A DNA stretch of 53,958 nt. Source: Phycisphaerales bacterium (GTDB lineage: Bacteria > Planctomycetota > Phycisphaerae > Phycisphaerales > SM1A02). Positions 7,626-15,598 of the stretch are shown here, piece after piece. The DNA is taken from positions 1-53,958 of the forward strand of contig JAQWTL010000029.1 in NCBI GenBank assembly GCA_029242715.1, in the 5' to 3' direction. The notes beneath the pieces were generated by a model. That model was not told the DNA's origin. It was given only the letters and a program-made list of their open reading frames with translations, and did not search any database. Position 1 is the stretch's first letter, and each line of letters opens with the position of its first letter. The translations under genes were made by a program, and so were the position numbers.

Positions 7626-8292
7626 CAGTCATTTCCTCCTGGGCAGCCTGCAACTCCGCATTTTTGCGGTACTGGGCATAGGGATCTGGCCCATAGTCAT
7701 ATCGCTTGGGATCGATGGCGATCGTTGCATCGGCATCATCCTTCGCCCATGCAAGAGCGGCCATGTTCCTCAGGAATGATCGAAGTCCTGGATCCAGTTC
7801 CTGACCAGGGTCGACCTTGCGTGTGAAATTCCAGTACTCACCATCCGCAGTAAACGCGAACAGGTAGACGTGGCCCTCCCAGGGCGACCAGACTTTGCGG
7901 AAGTTTCTCACCTCATCTGCGCGAGAAATGTCCGTCAAACCCAATTGCCTCACCCGATTCCAAAGCTCCTCGACCTGCCGATGGCTGAGTCGACGAACGA
8001 TCGGTGGCAGCGTGTTGGGTCCGCGGCCTGGCAGGTTGGCATATCTCAGAGTGCCATCCGGAAAGAGGACGTAGCGTGCATTTCGAGCTTCAGCCCGAGG
8101 CCCCTCTTCTGCGGCCAGGATCGTGATATCCACCGAGAAGTCATCAGGAACTGAGCTTGTCGCCAAAGGTGAACGATCGCCAGTTGTCTGTGGCTCGCTC
8201 GTGGCAGCCTGCTGGGTTGGCTGCTCCTGGGTGGATGAGCACCCCACCAGCCCCAGGCAAAGAATCAACAGAAGTTGCCAGGTCGATCTCAT
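7615..8292 (-). CDS. Lipoprotein of unknown function
   Basis: The 225-residue product has a clear lipobox (LGLVGCSSTQ, Cys at about residue 18) and a Gln/Thr-rich linker. A folded domain follows from about residue 50 (VDITILAAEEGPRAEARNARYVLFPDGTLRYANLPG), then HRQVEELWNRVRQLGL and a region with YLFAFTADGEYWNFTRKV. It ends in a polar helix. It is the first gene of the minus-strand operon with the lipoprotein at 7053 and the pseudopilin at 6265, and it diverges from pheT. No enzymatic motif is visible; an envelope role linked to the pseudopilin is inferred from the operon. Confidence 0.8.
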   Translation of the reverse strand: MRSTWQLLLILCLGLVGCSSTQEQPTQQAATSEPQTTGDRSPLATSSVPDDFSVDITILAAEEGPRAEARNARYVLFPDGTLRYANLPGRGPNTLPPIVRRLSHRQVEELWNRVRQLGLTDISRADEVRNFRKVWSPWEGHVYLFAFTADGEYWNFTRKVDPGQELDPGLRSFLRNMAALAWAKDDADATIAIDPKRYDYGPDPYAQYRKNAELQAAQEEMTDGN

Positions 8293-8376
8293 GCTGGAAG
8301 TCTATCTCACCCGCCCATCAAGAGGGCTGAAAGGCCTCCCACCCCGCAAAGGCATCGCCCCGGATACCCTGCCTGC

Positions 8377-10395
8377 ATGTATACGTCCGTCGCCTGGATC
8401 AATGACTACCTCGACCCCCCCGCAACCGACCAGGAGCAGGCAGACCTGCTGACCCAGGCTGGGTTCCCACTGGAGGAGCGAGAGGAGGTTGCAGACGATA
8501 TCCGCCAGGATTTCGAGATGACCTCCAATCGTGGTGATTGCACCTGCCACGTTGGACTGGCACGGGAAATCGCCGCCGCTTCCAATCGAAAACTGCTGGC
8601 ACCAGCTCCCCGACTCGTTGAGGATGGGGATGCCGTTGAAAACCATGCCGAGGTCACAAACGAGTGCCTCAAGGCCTGTCCTCTCTACACCGCCCGGGTG
8701 ATCCGAGGCGTCAAGGTCGCCCCATCACCTTCTCATATTGCTTCACGACTTGTTGCCCGTGGTGACATCCCTCGCAACAACATCGTTGATGCCACCAACT
8801 TCGTTCTCTTCGAAGTAGGACAACCAACGCACGTTTTCGATCTCGACAAGCTGGCCGGCGGGAAGATCATTGTCCGAATGGCCCGTGCAGGCGAACGCTT
8901 CCTTCCCATCGGTGAAGATGCTGTTGAAATCGAACTTGACGGCTCAGAACTTGTCATTGCAGATGCAGAAAAACCGGTTGCGCTCGCCGGCGTCAAGGGT
9001 GGCGCATTGACTGCGGTCACTGATGAGACAACGAACATCCTGGTCGAAGCCGCTACGTTTGATCCTGTTGCGGTTCGGCATACGAGTCGGCGTCACAACA
9101 TCAGCAGCGATTCATCCTTCCGCTTCGAGCGATGGGTCTCCCCTTCTGCAGTAGACCCGGCCGCCGAGCGGCTGGTCGAACTCATTCTGGAACATGGCGG
9201 CGGAACACTTTCCAAAGGCGTGTGTTCACAAGGCGCTCCTCTGCCTGAACCCCATCAGGTCCAGATGCGGCCTCAGCGATTCCGTGACCTCACCGGAGTC
9301 CCGCTCGATGATGACACGATGATCGGCTACCTCGACCGCCTGGGCTTCCAGCCGGAATCCGATGGCAAGTTGATCACGACAACCGTCCCCTGTCATCGTG
9401 GGGATATCGCCAGGGAAGTTGATCTCATCGAGGAAGTCGTGCGGATGCATGGTTTCGATGACATCGACATGCCTGATGAAATGCGGCTTCGCCCTGCTGC
9501 CATGCCCCCTGCATTGATGTGCCAGCGTGCGATATCAAGGCTGCTCGTGGGTGCCGAGTTCATTGAATCCGTTACGCATACGCTCGTATCCGAACGTGAA
9601 GGATCGGCATTCCTGAAAGATGGCGAATCCATGATGCGCGTCGAAGCAGCCTGCGCCGGCGGTGACGCCTGTCTTCGACCGTCGATCCTCGCAAGCCTTC
9701 TTCGCGTCCGCAGATTCAACCTCGACCAGGGCATGCGGTCACTTTCGCTCTTTGAATGGGGATCGACATTCCACACTCGTGATGATGCTCGATCCGAGAA
9801 ACGATCGCTGTCTTTGTTGTGCGATGCCGATGAAGATGGCTTGAGGCCACTGCGTGGTGTAATGGAACGATTGGCCAGCCTCCTGTGCGGACCCACGACC
9901 AATCTTGAGATTGATTCTGGTGAATCACCCGGTTGGTATGCCCCGGGCGGTGTCGTTCGAATCAACAAGACACCCGTTGGGTGGGCTGGCCGGCTCTCAC
10001 CTGAAGCCACCAAGAACTTCGGCCTCGATCAACCCATGATGGCTGCCGAGTTGTACATCGATGAATTCATGACCAACTGGCCACCTGATATCGAAGTGCA
10101 TCCGCTGCCTGCCTACCCCGCCATCGAACGCGATCTCTCGGCAATCGTCAGCGAGTCCACTGCCTGGCAGTCCATTCGAGATGGCATCACCGGCCTTGAC
10201 CTGCCTTCCCTGGAATCCGTTGAGTTCGTCACCGCCTACAGAGGCAAGGGAATCGACAAGGGGCACAAGTCATTGACTCTTCGACTCAGATTCCGTGCAG
10301 ATGAACGGACTCTCCGCAGCGAGGAAGTGGATGAGCACATGCCTGGTGTCATTGAACTTCTCAAGTCACGATTTGATGCGGAGATCCGCGCGTGA
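8377..10395 (+). CDS. pheT: Phenylalanine-tRNA ligase beta subunit lacking the N-terminal tRNA-binding domain
   Basis: PheT pairs with PheS to charge tRNA-Phe. The frame is open further upstream, but the ATG at 8377 (MYTSVAWINDYLD) matches the usual PheT start and gives 672 residues against about 790-800 in most bacteria. The missing part is the EMAP/OB tRNA-binding domain normally at about residues 40-150; here the sequence goes directly to FEMTSNRGDCTCHVGLAREIAA. The B3/B4 region (NNIVDATNFVLFEVGQPTHVFD), the B5 domain (RFRDLTGVPLDDD...DIAREVDLIEEVVRMHGFD) and a C-terminal anticodon-binding domain (YPAIERDLS...SLTLRLRFRADERTL) are present. pheS is not adjacent. The next gene overlaps by four bases. 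Confidence 0.95.
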   Translation: MYTSVAWINDYLDPPATDQEQADLLTQAGFPLEEREEVADDIRQDFEMTSNRGDCTCHVGLAREIAAASNRKLLAPAPRLVEDGDAVENHAEVTNECLKACPLYTARVIRGVKVAPSPSHIASRLVARGDIPRNNIVDATNFVLFEVGQPTHVFDLDKLAGGKIIVRMARAGERFLPIGEDAVEIELDGSELVIADAEKPVALAGVKGGALTAVTDETTNILVEAATFDPVAVRHTSRRHNISSDSSFRFERWVSPSAVDPAAERLVELILEHGGGTLSKGVCSQGAPLPEPHQVQMRPQRFRDLTGVPLDDDTMIGYLDRLGFQPESDGKLITTTVPCHRGDIAREVDLIEEVVRMHGFDDIDMPDEMRLRPAAMPPALMCQRAISRLLVGAEFIESVTHTLVSEREGSAFLKDGESMMRVEAACAGGDACLRPSILASLLRVRRFNLDQGMRSLSLFEWGSTFHTRDDARSEKRSLSLLCDADEDGLRPLRGVMERLASLLCGPTTNLEIDSGESPGWYAPGGVVRINKTPVGWAGRLSPEATKNFGLDQPMMAAELYIDEFMTNWPPDIEVHPLPAYPAIERDLSAIVSESTAWQSIRDGITGLDLPSLESVEFVTAYRGKGIDKGHKSLTLRLRFRADERTLRSEEVDEHMPGVIELLKSRFDAEIRA

Positions 10396-11009
10396 GCCTT
10401 GATCTGAAAGAGGTCACGCTTGCAGGCTTTCTCACCTGCCTTGCAGACCGAACCCCCACTCCGGGTGGTGGTGCCGTTGCTGCAGCTTCCCTGGCGATTG
10501 CCGGTGCCATTGGGCACATGGCCATTGCTTATTCCAAGGGCCGTTCATCACTGGCTGAATACGACTCTCTTCACGATGAAGCCCTGTCATCGCTTTCAAG
10601 CCTCGCGACAAGTGCATTGGACCTCGCTGAGCAGGACGCCCAGGCATACGCCCAACTCAATGATCTCTTCAAGCGGAGCAAGGATGATCCCATCCGCATT
10701 CAGGGATGGGATGATGCTGTCGATGCGGCTATTGCCGCCCCACTTGCCGTGATGCAGGAAGCAGACGAGCTTCTCCAACTCCTTGAGCGTCTGATCGTGG
10801 CGACCAACCCGATGCTGCACAGTGATCTTGCCGTGGCGGCCATCTCCGCTGAAGCAGCGGCACGCTCGGCAAACTGCAACGTGCGCATCAATCTGCCATC
10901 CGTATCGGACGTCTCCACCGCAGAAACATGCCGACGCAAGGCTGATGAAATCCTCGATCGCTGCCGGGCAGCTGCCTCCAGGATCGAATGTGAATGCACT
11001 GCTCAATGA
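10392..11009 (+). CDS. Cyclodeaminase/cyclohydrolase family protein
   Basis: The 205-residue protein matches the C-terminal cyclodeaminase domain of formimidoyltransferase-cyclodeaminase. It has the conserved TPGGGAVAAASLAIAGAIGHM segment near residues 22-43, an all-helical fold, and the later NPMLHSDLAVAA and RSANCNVRINL stretches. Members of this family convert 5-formimino-THF to 5,10-methenyl-THF or perform related folate hydrolysis. It starts with GTG inside the pheT stop (GTGA overlap), so it is translationally coupled to pheT. The link to Phe-tRNA charging is not obvious. There is no sign of the transferase half. Confidence 0.85.
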   Translation: MSLDLKEVTLAGFLTCLADRTPTPGGGAVAAASLAIAGAIGHMAIAYSKGRSSLAEYDSLHDEALSSLSSLATSALDLAEQDAQAYAQLNDLFKRSKDDPIRIQGWDDAVDAAIAAPLAVMQEADELLQLLERLIVATNPMLHSDLAVAAISAEAAARSANCNVRINLPSVSDVSTAETCRRKADEILDRCRAAASRIECECTAQ

Positions 11010-11062
11010 GACTGCCTTGAGACAGAAGGAATCACCGGCTTCCTGCCGATAGGAAAGGAGCC

Positions 11063-11311
11063 ATGACAGATTCCAGAGACATTCTCGATATCTCAGGCCT
11101 CGACTCAGTCACCTGCATATCAACTCCAGCGACTCCGAGAAAACGCCACTTTCTCTCGATCTGGTTCAGATGCTGCCATGTGTACGGACGGCTGTACCGC
11201 AACGCCTCACGAACAAGCTACAACGGCGGATGCCCGAGGTGCGGGACCCGGGCCAGAGCCCTGGTCCGCTCTGATGGCACTACACGACGTTGTTTTCAGA
11301 CTGTTCGATGA
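11063..11311 (+). CDS. Small CxxC (zinc-ribbon-like) protein
   Basis: The 82-residue protein is preceded by AAAGGAG. After a variable N-terminus it has HFLSIWFRCCHVYGRLYRN, SYNGGCPRCGTRARALV and GTTRRCFQTV. The two Cys pairs (RCC and CPRC) could hold zinc. I believe this W-F-x-C-C...YGR...CPRCG layout recurs in short planctomycetal proteins of unknown function, but I cannot check this. It lies just upstream of mqnC, separated by 31 bases, and could be co-transcribed with it. The function is unknown; nucleic-acid or protein binding through a zinc ribbon is a guess. Confidence 0.7.
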   Translation: MTDSRDILDISGLDSVTCISTPATPRKRHFLSIWFRCCHVYGRLYRNASRTSYNGGCPRCGTRARALVRSDGTTRRCFQTVR

Positions 11312-11342
11312 TCCAGACCCCCTGCCCCTATGATGAGGGGCC

Positions 11343-12761
11343 ATGATCGCCTGGACACCAGCCCAATGCCTGCCTGATGCGAATCCCCTTGATGAAGGAT
11401 TCCTTCGTGGCGTGGTCAACGGAGAGGTGCGACTGACCCCCGAACAGACGCTCCGGATCTACAACGAAATGCCCATCCAGGAACTGGGTCGATGGGCTGA
11501 TGCCCGCTGCCGTGCGATCCATGGCGATCAACTGCGGACATATGTCATTGATCGGAACATCAACTACACGAATATCTGCACGGCCAAGTGCACTTTCTGC
11601 GCCTTCAGGCGAGACGGTGACGAAGAGGACGCCTATACCCTGGAAGTCGACGACATCCTGGGCAAGATCAAGGAACTCGTAGACATCGGAGGAACTCAGA
11701 TACTCATGCAAGGTGGCATGAACCCTGAACTTCCCCTCTCCTGGTACGAGAATCTCCTTGGAACGATCCGGGAACAATTCCCGTCGGTGCACGTCCATGC
11801 CTTCAGTCCCCCGGAGATCATCGAGTTCATCGATTTCTTCGATCCTCCCGGCGCAACGCTGGAAGAACAATTGCGATGGGTACTCAAACGGCTCAAGGCC
11901 GCTGGATTACATACGGTGCCAGGTGGTGGCGGTGAAATCTTCGCCGACCCCGTCCGCCGCAAGATCGGGCTGGGCAAGTGCCATGCCGAAGCCTGGTTGA
12001 CCACGATGCGAGTAGCACATGAACTTGGCATGAATACCTCAGCCACCATGATGTTCGGTCATATCGAGGGCATTGCCGACCGTGTTCATCACATGGAACT
12101 GGTTCGATCCTGGCAGGACCGGAGTGTTGCCGACTTCGGAGCAGATGGCGGCGGACGCACGATGGCCTTCATCTCCTGGCCCTTCCAACGTGAAAACACA
12201 CCCCTTGGCCGATGCCGCGAATGGGGTGACCATGACAATGATGATCTGGACGGCGTCTTCCCTGGTGATGCCGTCGCACAACTGGATGGAAAGGGAGATC
12301 ACAAGGCCCATCCCGAGTTTGGACGACGCGTCCGAATGTCAGGAGCAAGTGATTACCTTCGCACCCAGGCCGTCTCGAGACTGCACCTGGACAACATTCA
12401 TTCCATCGGCGCCAGTTGGGTCACCATGGGCCCGCATATCGGACAAGTTGCGCTCGCCTGGGGCGCCAACGACATGGGTTCTGTCATGATGGAAGAGAAC
12501 GTCGTGAGTGCAGCCGGTACCACCTACTGCCTTGATGAACCAATCCTCTGTCACCTGATCCGTGGTGCAGGCTTCACGCCCGCCCAGCGGGATAATGCCT
12601 ATGGCATCCTCAAGGTCCATGACGGCGCAGATGCCCCGGATCATTCCGTCAAGGACTGGTCGACTCAGCGTGCCAGACGACTGCATGTTCAGACTGAATC
12701 AGGTTGTGCTTCTGGAGAATCAGAAGACGCACCGATCAACCTGACTGTTCAAGGCAAGTAG
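11343..12761 (+). CDS. mqnC: Dehypoxanthine futalosine cyclase (radical SAM, menaquinone synthesis)
   Basis: MqnC performs the radical cyclisation of dehypoxanthine futalosine in the futalosine route to menaquinone. The radical SAM cluster site is C79-x3-C83-x2-C86 in NINYTNICTAKCTFCAF. The phrases QILMQGG and HAFSPPEI separate it from MqnE, which normally has VGG and AFTAVEI. GLHTVPGGGGEI, NTSATMMFGHIE and FISWPFQ are further family motifs. At 472 residues it is about 100 longer than usual. Much of the excess is a polar segment after FQRENTPLG (about residues 287-330: EWGDHDNDDLDG...) and the C-terminal tail. No other mqn genes are in the window. Confidence 0.9.
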   Translation: MIAWTPAQCLPDANPLDEGFLRGVVNGEVRLTPEQTLRIYNEMPIQELGRWADARCRAIHGDQLRTYVIDRNINYTNICTAKCTFCAFRRDGDEEDAYTLEVDDILGKIKELVDIGGTQILMQGGMNPELPLSWYENLLGTIREQFPSVHVHAFSPPEIIEFIDFFDPPGATLEEQLRWVLKRLKAAGLHTVPGGGGEIFADPVRRKIGLGKCHAEAWLTTMRVAHELGMNTSATMMFGHIEGIADRVHHMELVRSWQDRSVADFGADGGGRTMAFISWPFQRENTPLGRCREWGDHDNDDLDGVFPGDAVAQLDGKGDHKAHPEFGRRVRMSGASDYLRTQAVSRLHLDNIHSIGASWVTMGPHIGQVALAWGANDMGSVMMEENVVSAAGTTYCLDEPILCHLIRGAGFTPAQRDNAYGILKVHDGADAPDHSVKDWSTQRARRLHVQTESGCASGESEDAPINLTVQGK

Positions 12762-12777
12762 CTGAACAAGAGTTGAA

Positions 12778-13728
12778 TCAGACCTCGGATGCGTTCTCTC
12801 GCACGAGACTCCGGAACTTGGCTGTCAGTTCCGCCGTGATCGGGCCAACCCGACCATCACTGATATCCGTGGAATCGATGCGATTGACACCTATGACCTC
12901 TGCAGCTGTGCCCGTGAGGAAGACCTCATCGGCTTCGAAGAATTCATCCACCGTGTGGGATCGCTCCTCGATCGTGTAGCCAAGAGATGGGGCCACCTCG
13001 CTGATCACGAACTGTCGGGTTATTCCGTGAAGCATGCCTGCGCTCACATCGGGTGTCGAGATCTTGCCATTCTTGATCAGGAAGATGTTGTCGCCGGTGC
13101 ATTCGGCAACTTCACCCTTGGCATTGAGCATGATGGCCTCAAGGACACCAGCCTGGATCGCCTCGACCTTGGCCAGAATGTTGTTGAGGTAATTGAGACT
13201 CTTGATCTCCGGGTTCAGGCACTCGACGGGTATTCGCCTTCGCTTGGCGACCACGACCGGCAACCCTTCTCGATACAGCTCCTCGGGATACAGCGCGATA
13301 TCGGCTGCAATCACGAAAGCCGTGTGTTCAGTGCAGTGGAATGGATTCAGCCCCAACGTCCCCACTCCGCGAGTGAAGACAAGACGGACGTATCCATCCT
13401 TGACATCATTGTCCGAAACGGTCATGCGGATGGCATCTTCCATCTCATCCATGGACCATCGAGGCTTCAGATAGATCTTCTCTGCCGAGGCGTACATTCG
13501 TTCGAGATGGGACTTCAACTTGAAGATCCGGGAGTTGTAGACCCGGATCCCTTCGAAGCAGCCATCCCCGTAGAGAAGGCCATGATCAAAGACGCTGATC
13601 TTGGCTTCCTGCGCTGGGACCATTCGGCCGTCCAACCAGATATTGCCAACCTGCGGCATCCCTGCCACGCCAGAAGCGATGGGAGCACCGGATTCACAGG
13701 CCGTTGAGAGATCAGACGGATCAGACAT
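12778..13728 (-). CDS. ilvE: Branched-chain amino acid aminotransferase (class IV)
   Basis: The 316-residue PLP enzyme transfers the amino group between branched-chain amino acids and 2-oxoglutarate. It has the class IV landmarks: WLDGRMVPAQEAKISVFDHGLLYGDGCFEGIR near the N-terminus, the PLP lysine K176 in PEIKSLNYLNN, ECTGDNIFLI and TPDVSAGMLHGITR. The phosphate-binding FLTGTAAEV lies near the C-terminus. AGGAG nine bases upstream supports the start at 13728, which gives a 24-residue extension before MPQVGNIW. It is downstream of the epimerase/HAD gene on the same strand (88-base gap). A D-amino acid transaminase is a less likely alternative. Confidence 0.9.
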   Translation of the reverse strand: MSDPSDLSTACESGAPIASGVAGMPQVGNIWLDGRMVPAQEAKISVFDHGLLYGDGCFEGIRVYNSRIFKLKSHLERMYASAEKIYLKPRWSMDEMEDAIRMTVSDNDVKDGYVRLVFTRGVGTLGLNPFHCTEHTAFVIAADIALYPEELYREGLPVVVAKRRRIPVECLNPEIKSLNYLNNILAKVEAIQAGVLEAIMLNAKGEVAECTGDNIFLIKNGKISTPDVSAGMLHGITRQFVISEVAPSLGYTIEERSHTVDEFFEADEVFLTGTAAEVIGVNRIDSTDISDGRVGPITAELTAKFRSLVRENASEV

Positions 13729-13816
13729 AACGCAAAGTCTCCTGGTTACACATCATACGCGCAGATCCCAATCCACGGGAAAGGAACCCGATCTGGCTAA
13801 GTTCAGGCCTTGTGAG

Positions 13817-15502
13817 CTACAGAAAGGAGTCCACGGCATCTGCGACGCCATCAATACCCTTGAGTTCCAGGATTCGATCACAAAACTGTGACACCTGTTG
13901 AGGAGCATCGTGAAGTGCAATGGATTGACCGCACCACTGGGCCAATCCACTGGAACGAACACCACTCAGGATTGCATTGACTTCTTCGCGGTCAACATTC
14001 CATCGCCGAGCGAGCCATTGCACGGCAACACTGCGCTCAGCCATTCCCACAAGAACTTCCACACGCCCTGGCCGGTCTCGATGAATCTGCACGTGACCAG
14101 GCTGCCACCAATCCGGGCCAATCGTTTGCAGGAAGGAATCCAGTCCTTTGGCCGTTCCAGACAGACGGATTCGTATGCAGTCCTGTATAGGTTGAGTCGA
14201 CGCCGGTTCATTCGTAACACGCCGCTTACCTGCAAGATCCTCCAGAGTCACCTCAAGAGACGAATCACAACCGGCGATGATGGCTAACAGTCCGGCTTGA
14301 GTTTCAGGCGGAATCGTGCAGCGATGCAGAACTGAATCCACATCACGCTGAATGATCACGGCGCCGTCAGCAGCAATGACCGGGCAGTCCACCCGGGACT
14401 GAACCAGAAATTCACGAGCACCTTCAGGTCCCATTGATGTGGCCAGTACGACCCTCGCGCCCGCCTCGTCAACCTGGCGAAGAACTCGACGAAGCAGTGG
14501 CGCACCTGGTGAAAGTGAATCGATTTCGATGACGACCATACCGCAGGTTGGCGTCTCGGGATCACGGTCCTGATCACGAATGACGCTTCTGAGCCCACGA
14601 TGAATCGTTGGCGACATCCACTCGAATGGTGTCGAAAGAACGATCTTGGGGACAACTCGTTGGGAGGAAAAAACGATCTCGGCAGCGCCGCCAAGCACAA
14701 GTTTCAATGCAAACCGCGGAACCGGGAACCATGCGGGCCGGCGCACGATGCGAGCCAATTCTCCGGTGAAAGCTCGGTTCGTGACTGGATCTGGAGAAAC
14801 GACATTGACAGGCCCGCGTATTTCGGAGCGCCTGAAGAAATGTTCAATCATCGCAATCACGTCCTGGCAGGTGATCCAGGAGACATATTGCCGACCGCTG
14901 CCGAGCCGACCGCCAAGACCCAGTTTGAAGATCCGAAGCATTCTGGGCAAAGCCCCACCATCGTGATCGAGGATCATCCCGAATCGCATGCAGATGACTC
15001 GACAACAGGACTCCGCCTTGAGGGCCTGCGACTCCCACTCTGCGCAGGTTTCAGCCAGGAAGCCTGTGCCCGGATCATCTGTTTCATCGAGTTGCCGATC
15101 ATCCCGATCACCGTAGAAACCAATTGCTGAAGCATTGAGCAGAACACGTGGCCGATGGGAGGCCTGCTTGATGGCTCGTACCACTTGGTACGTACTGTCA
15201 ATCCGGCTTTCCCGAATGGTGGCGCAGTAGGCACTGGACCAGCGTTGATCCATGATGCCAGCCCCGGCAAGATGAACAACGGCATCACAACCGTCGATGG
15301 ATGCCTGCCAGGTGCCGGGAACCGTTGGATCCCCCTCGATGACCTTCAATTCACCTGGAAGGTTCTCATGGGCTATTCCCAGACGTTCCTTGAGCTTTGA
15401 GGCATTTCGAGTGAGGGCCAGGACCTCGTCACCACGGCGAAGTCGGTCCATGAGAAGCCGGCGTCCCACTGTTCCGCTTCCGCCTGTCACGAATATCCTC
15501 AT
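13817..15502 (-). CDS. TIGR01777-type NAD(P)-epimerase fused to a degenerate HAD (Cof-like) domain
   Basis: Residues 1-300 are an SDR-type epimerase of the YfcH/TIGR01777 family: MRIFVTGGSGTVGRRL (dinucleotide loop), VVHLAGAGI, SAIGFYGDR and MRFGMILDHDGGALPRML. Residues 321-561 resemble a class IIB HAD phosphatase but with its catalytic signature worn away. The DxDGT motif is replaced by IEIDSLS (325-331), motif II survives as LATSMG (353-358), and the late GDxxND segment reads LSGVRSSGLAQW. The Ala-x-Ala-Pro-like end (SIALHDAPQQV) is kept. A pseudo-phosphatase used for binding is inferred. AAAGGTGG precedes the start. ilvE follows on the same strand. Confidence 0.8.
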   Translation of the reverse strand: MRIFVTGGSGTVGRRLLMDRLRRGDEVLALTRNASKLKERLGIAHENLPGELKVIEGDPTVPGTWQASIDGCDAVVHLAGAGIMDQRWSSAYCATIRESRIDSTYQVVRAIKQASHRPRVLLNASAIGFYGDRDDRQLDETDDPGTGFLAETCAEWESQALKAESCCRVICMRFGMILDHDGGALPRMLRIFKLGLGGRLGSGRQYVSWITCQDVIAMIEHFFRRSEIRGPVNVVSPDPVTNRAFTGELARIVRRPAWFPVPRFALKLVLGGAAEIVFSSQRVVPKIVLSTPFEWMSPTIHRGLRSVIRDQDRDPETPTCGMVVIEIDSLSPGAPLLRRVLRQVDEAGARVVLATSMGPEGAREFLVQSRVDCPVIAADGAVIIQRDVDSVLHRCTIPPETQAGLLAIIAGCDSSLEVTLEDLAGKRRVTNEPASTQPIQDCIRIRLSGTAKGLDSFLQTIGPDWWQPGHVQIHRDRPGRVEVLVGMAERSVAVQWLARRWNVDREEVNAILSGVRSSGLAQWCGQSIALHDAPQQVSQFCDRILELKGIDGVADAVDSFL

Positions 15503-15598
15503 CAGACCACCTTTCCAGGTCCAGTGTAAGCCCGGTACCGCCTCAGGTCTCCTGCGAGTTCTCCGGTCTGGTCACTCACTGGGCCGATAGAGAGAAAC

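Noticed and set aside
8275-8376. 34-codon N-terminal extension of pheT
   Set aside because: Low-complexity, Pro/Arg-rich and overlapping the divergent lipoprotein gene start; the conserved PheT sequence begins at the ATG at 8377.
12955-13707. 250-codon open frame opposite ilvE
   Set aside because: It is an antisense shadow of a clear class IV aminotransferase gene, with no domain character of its own.
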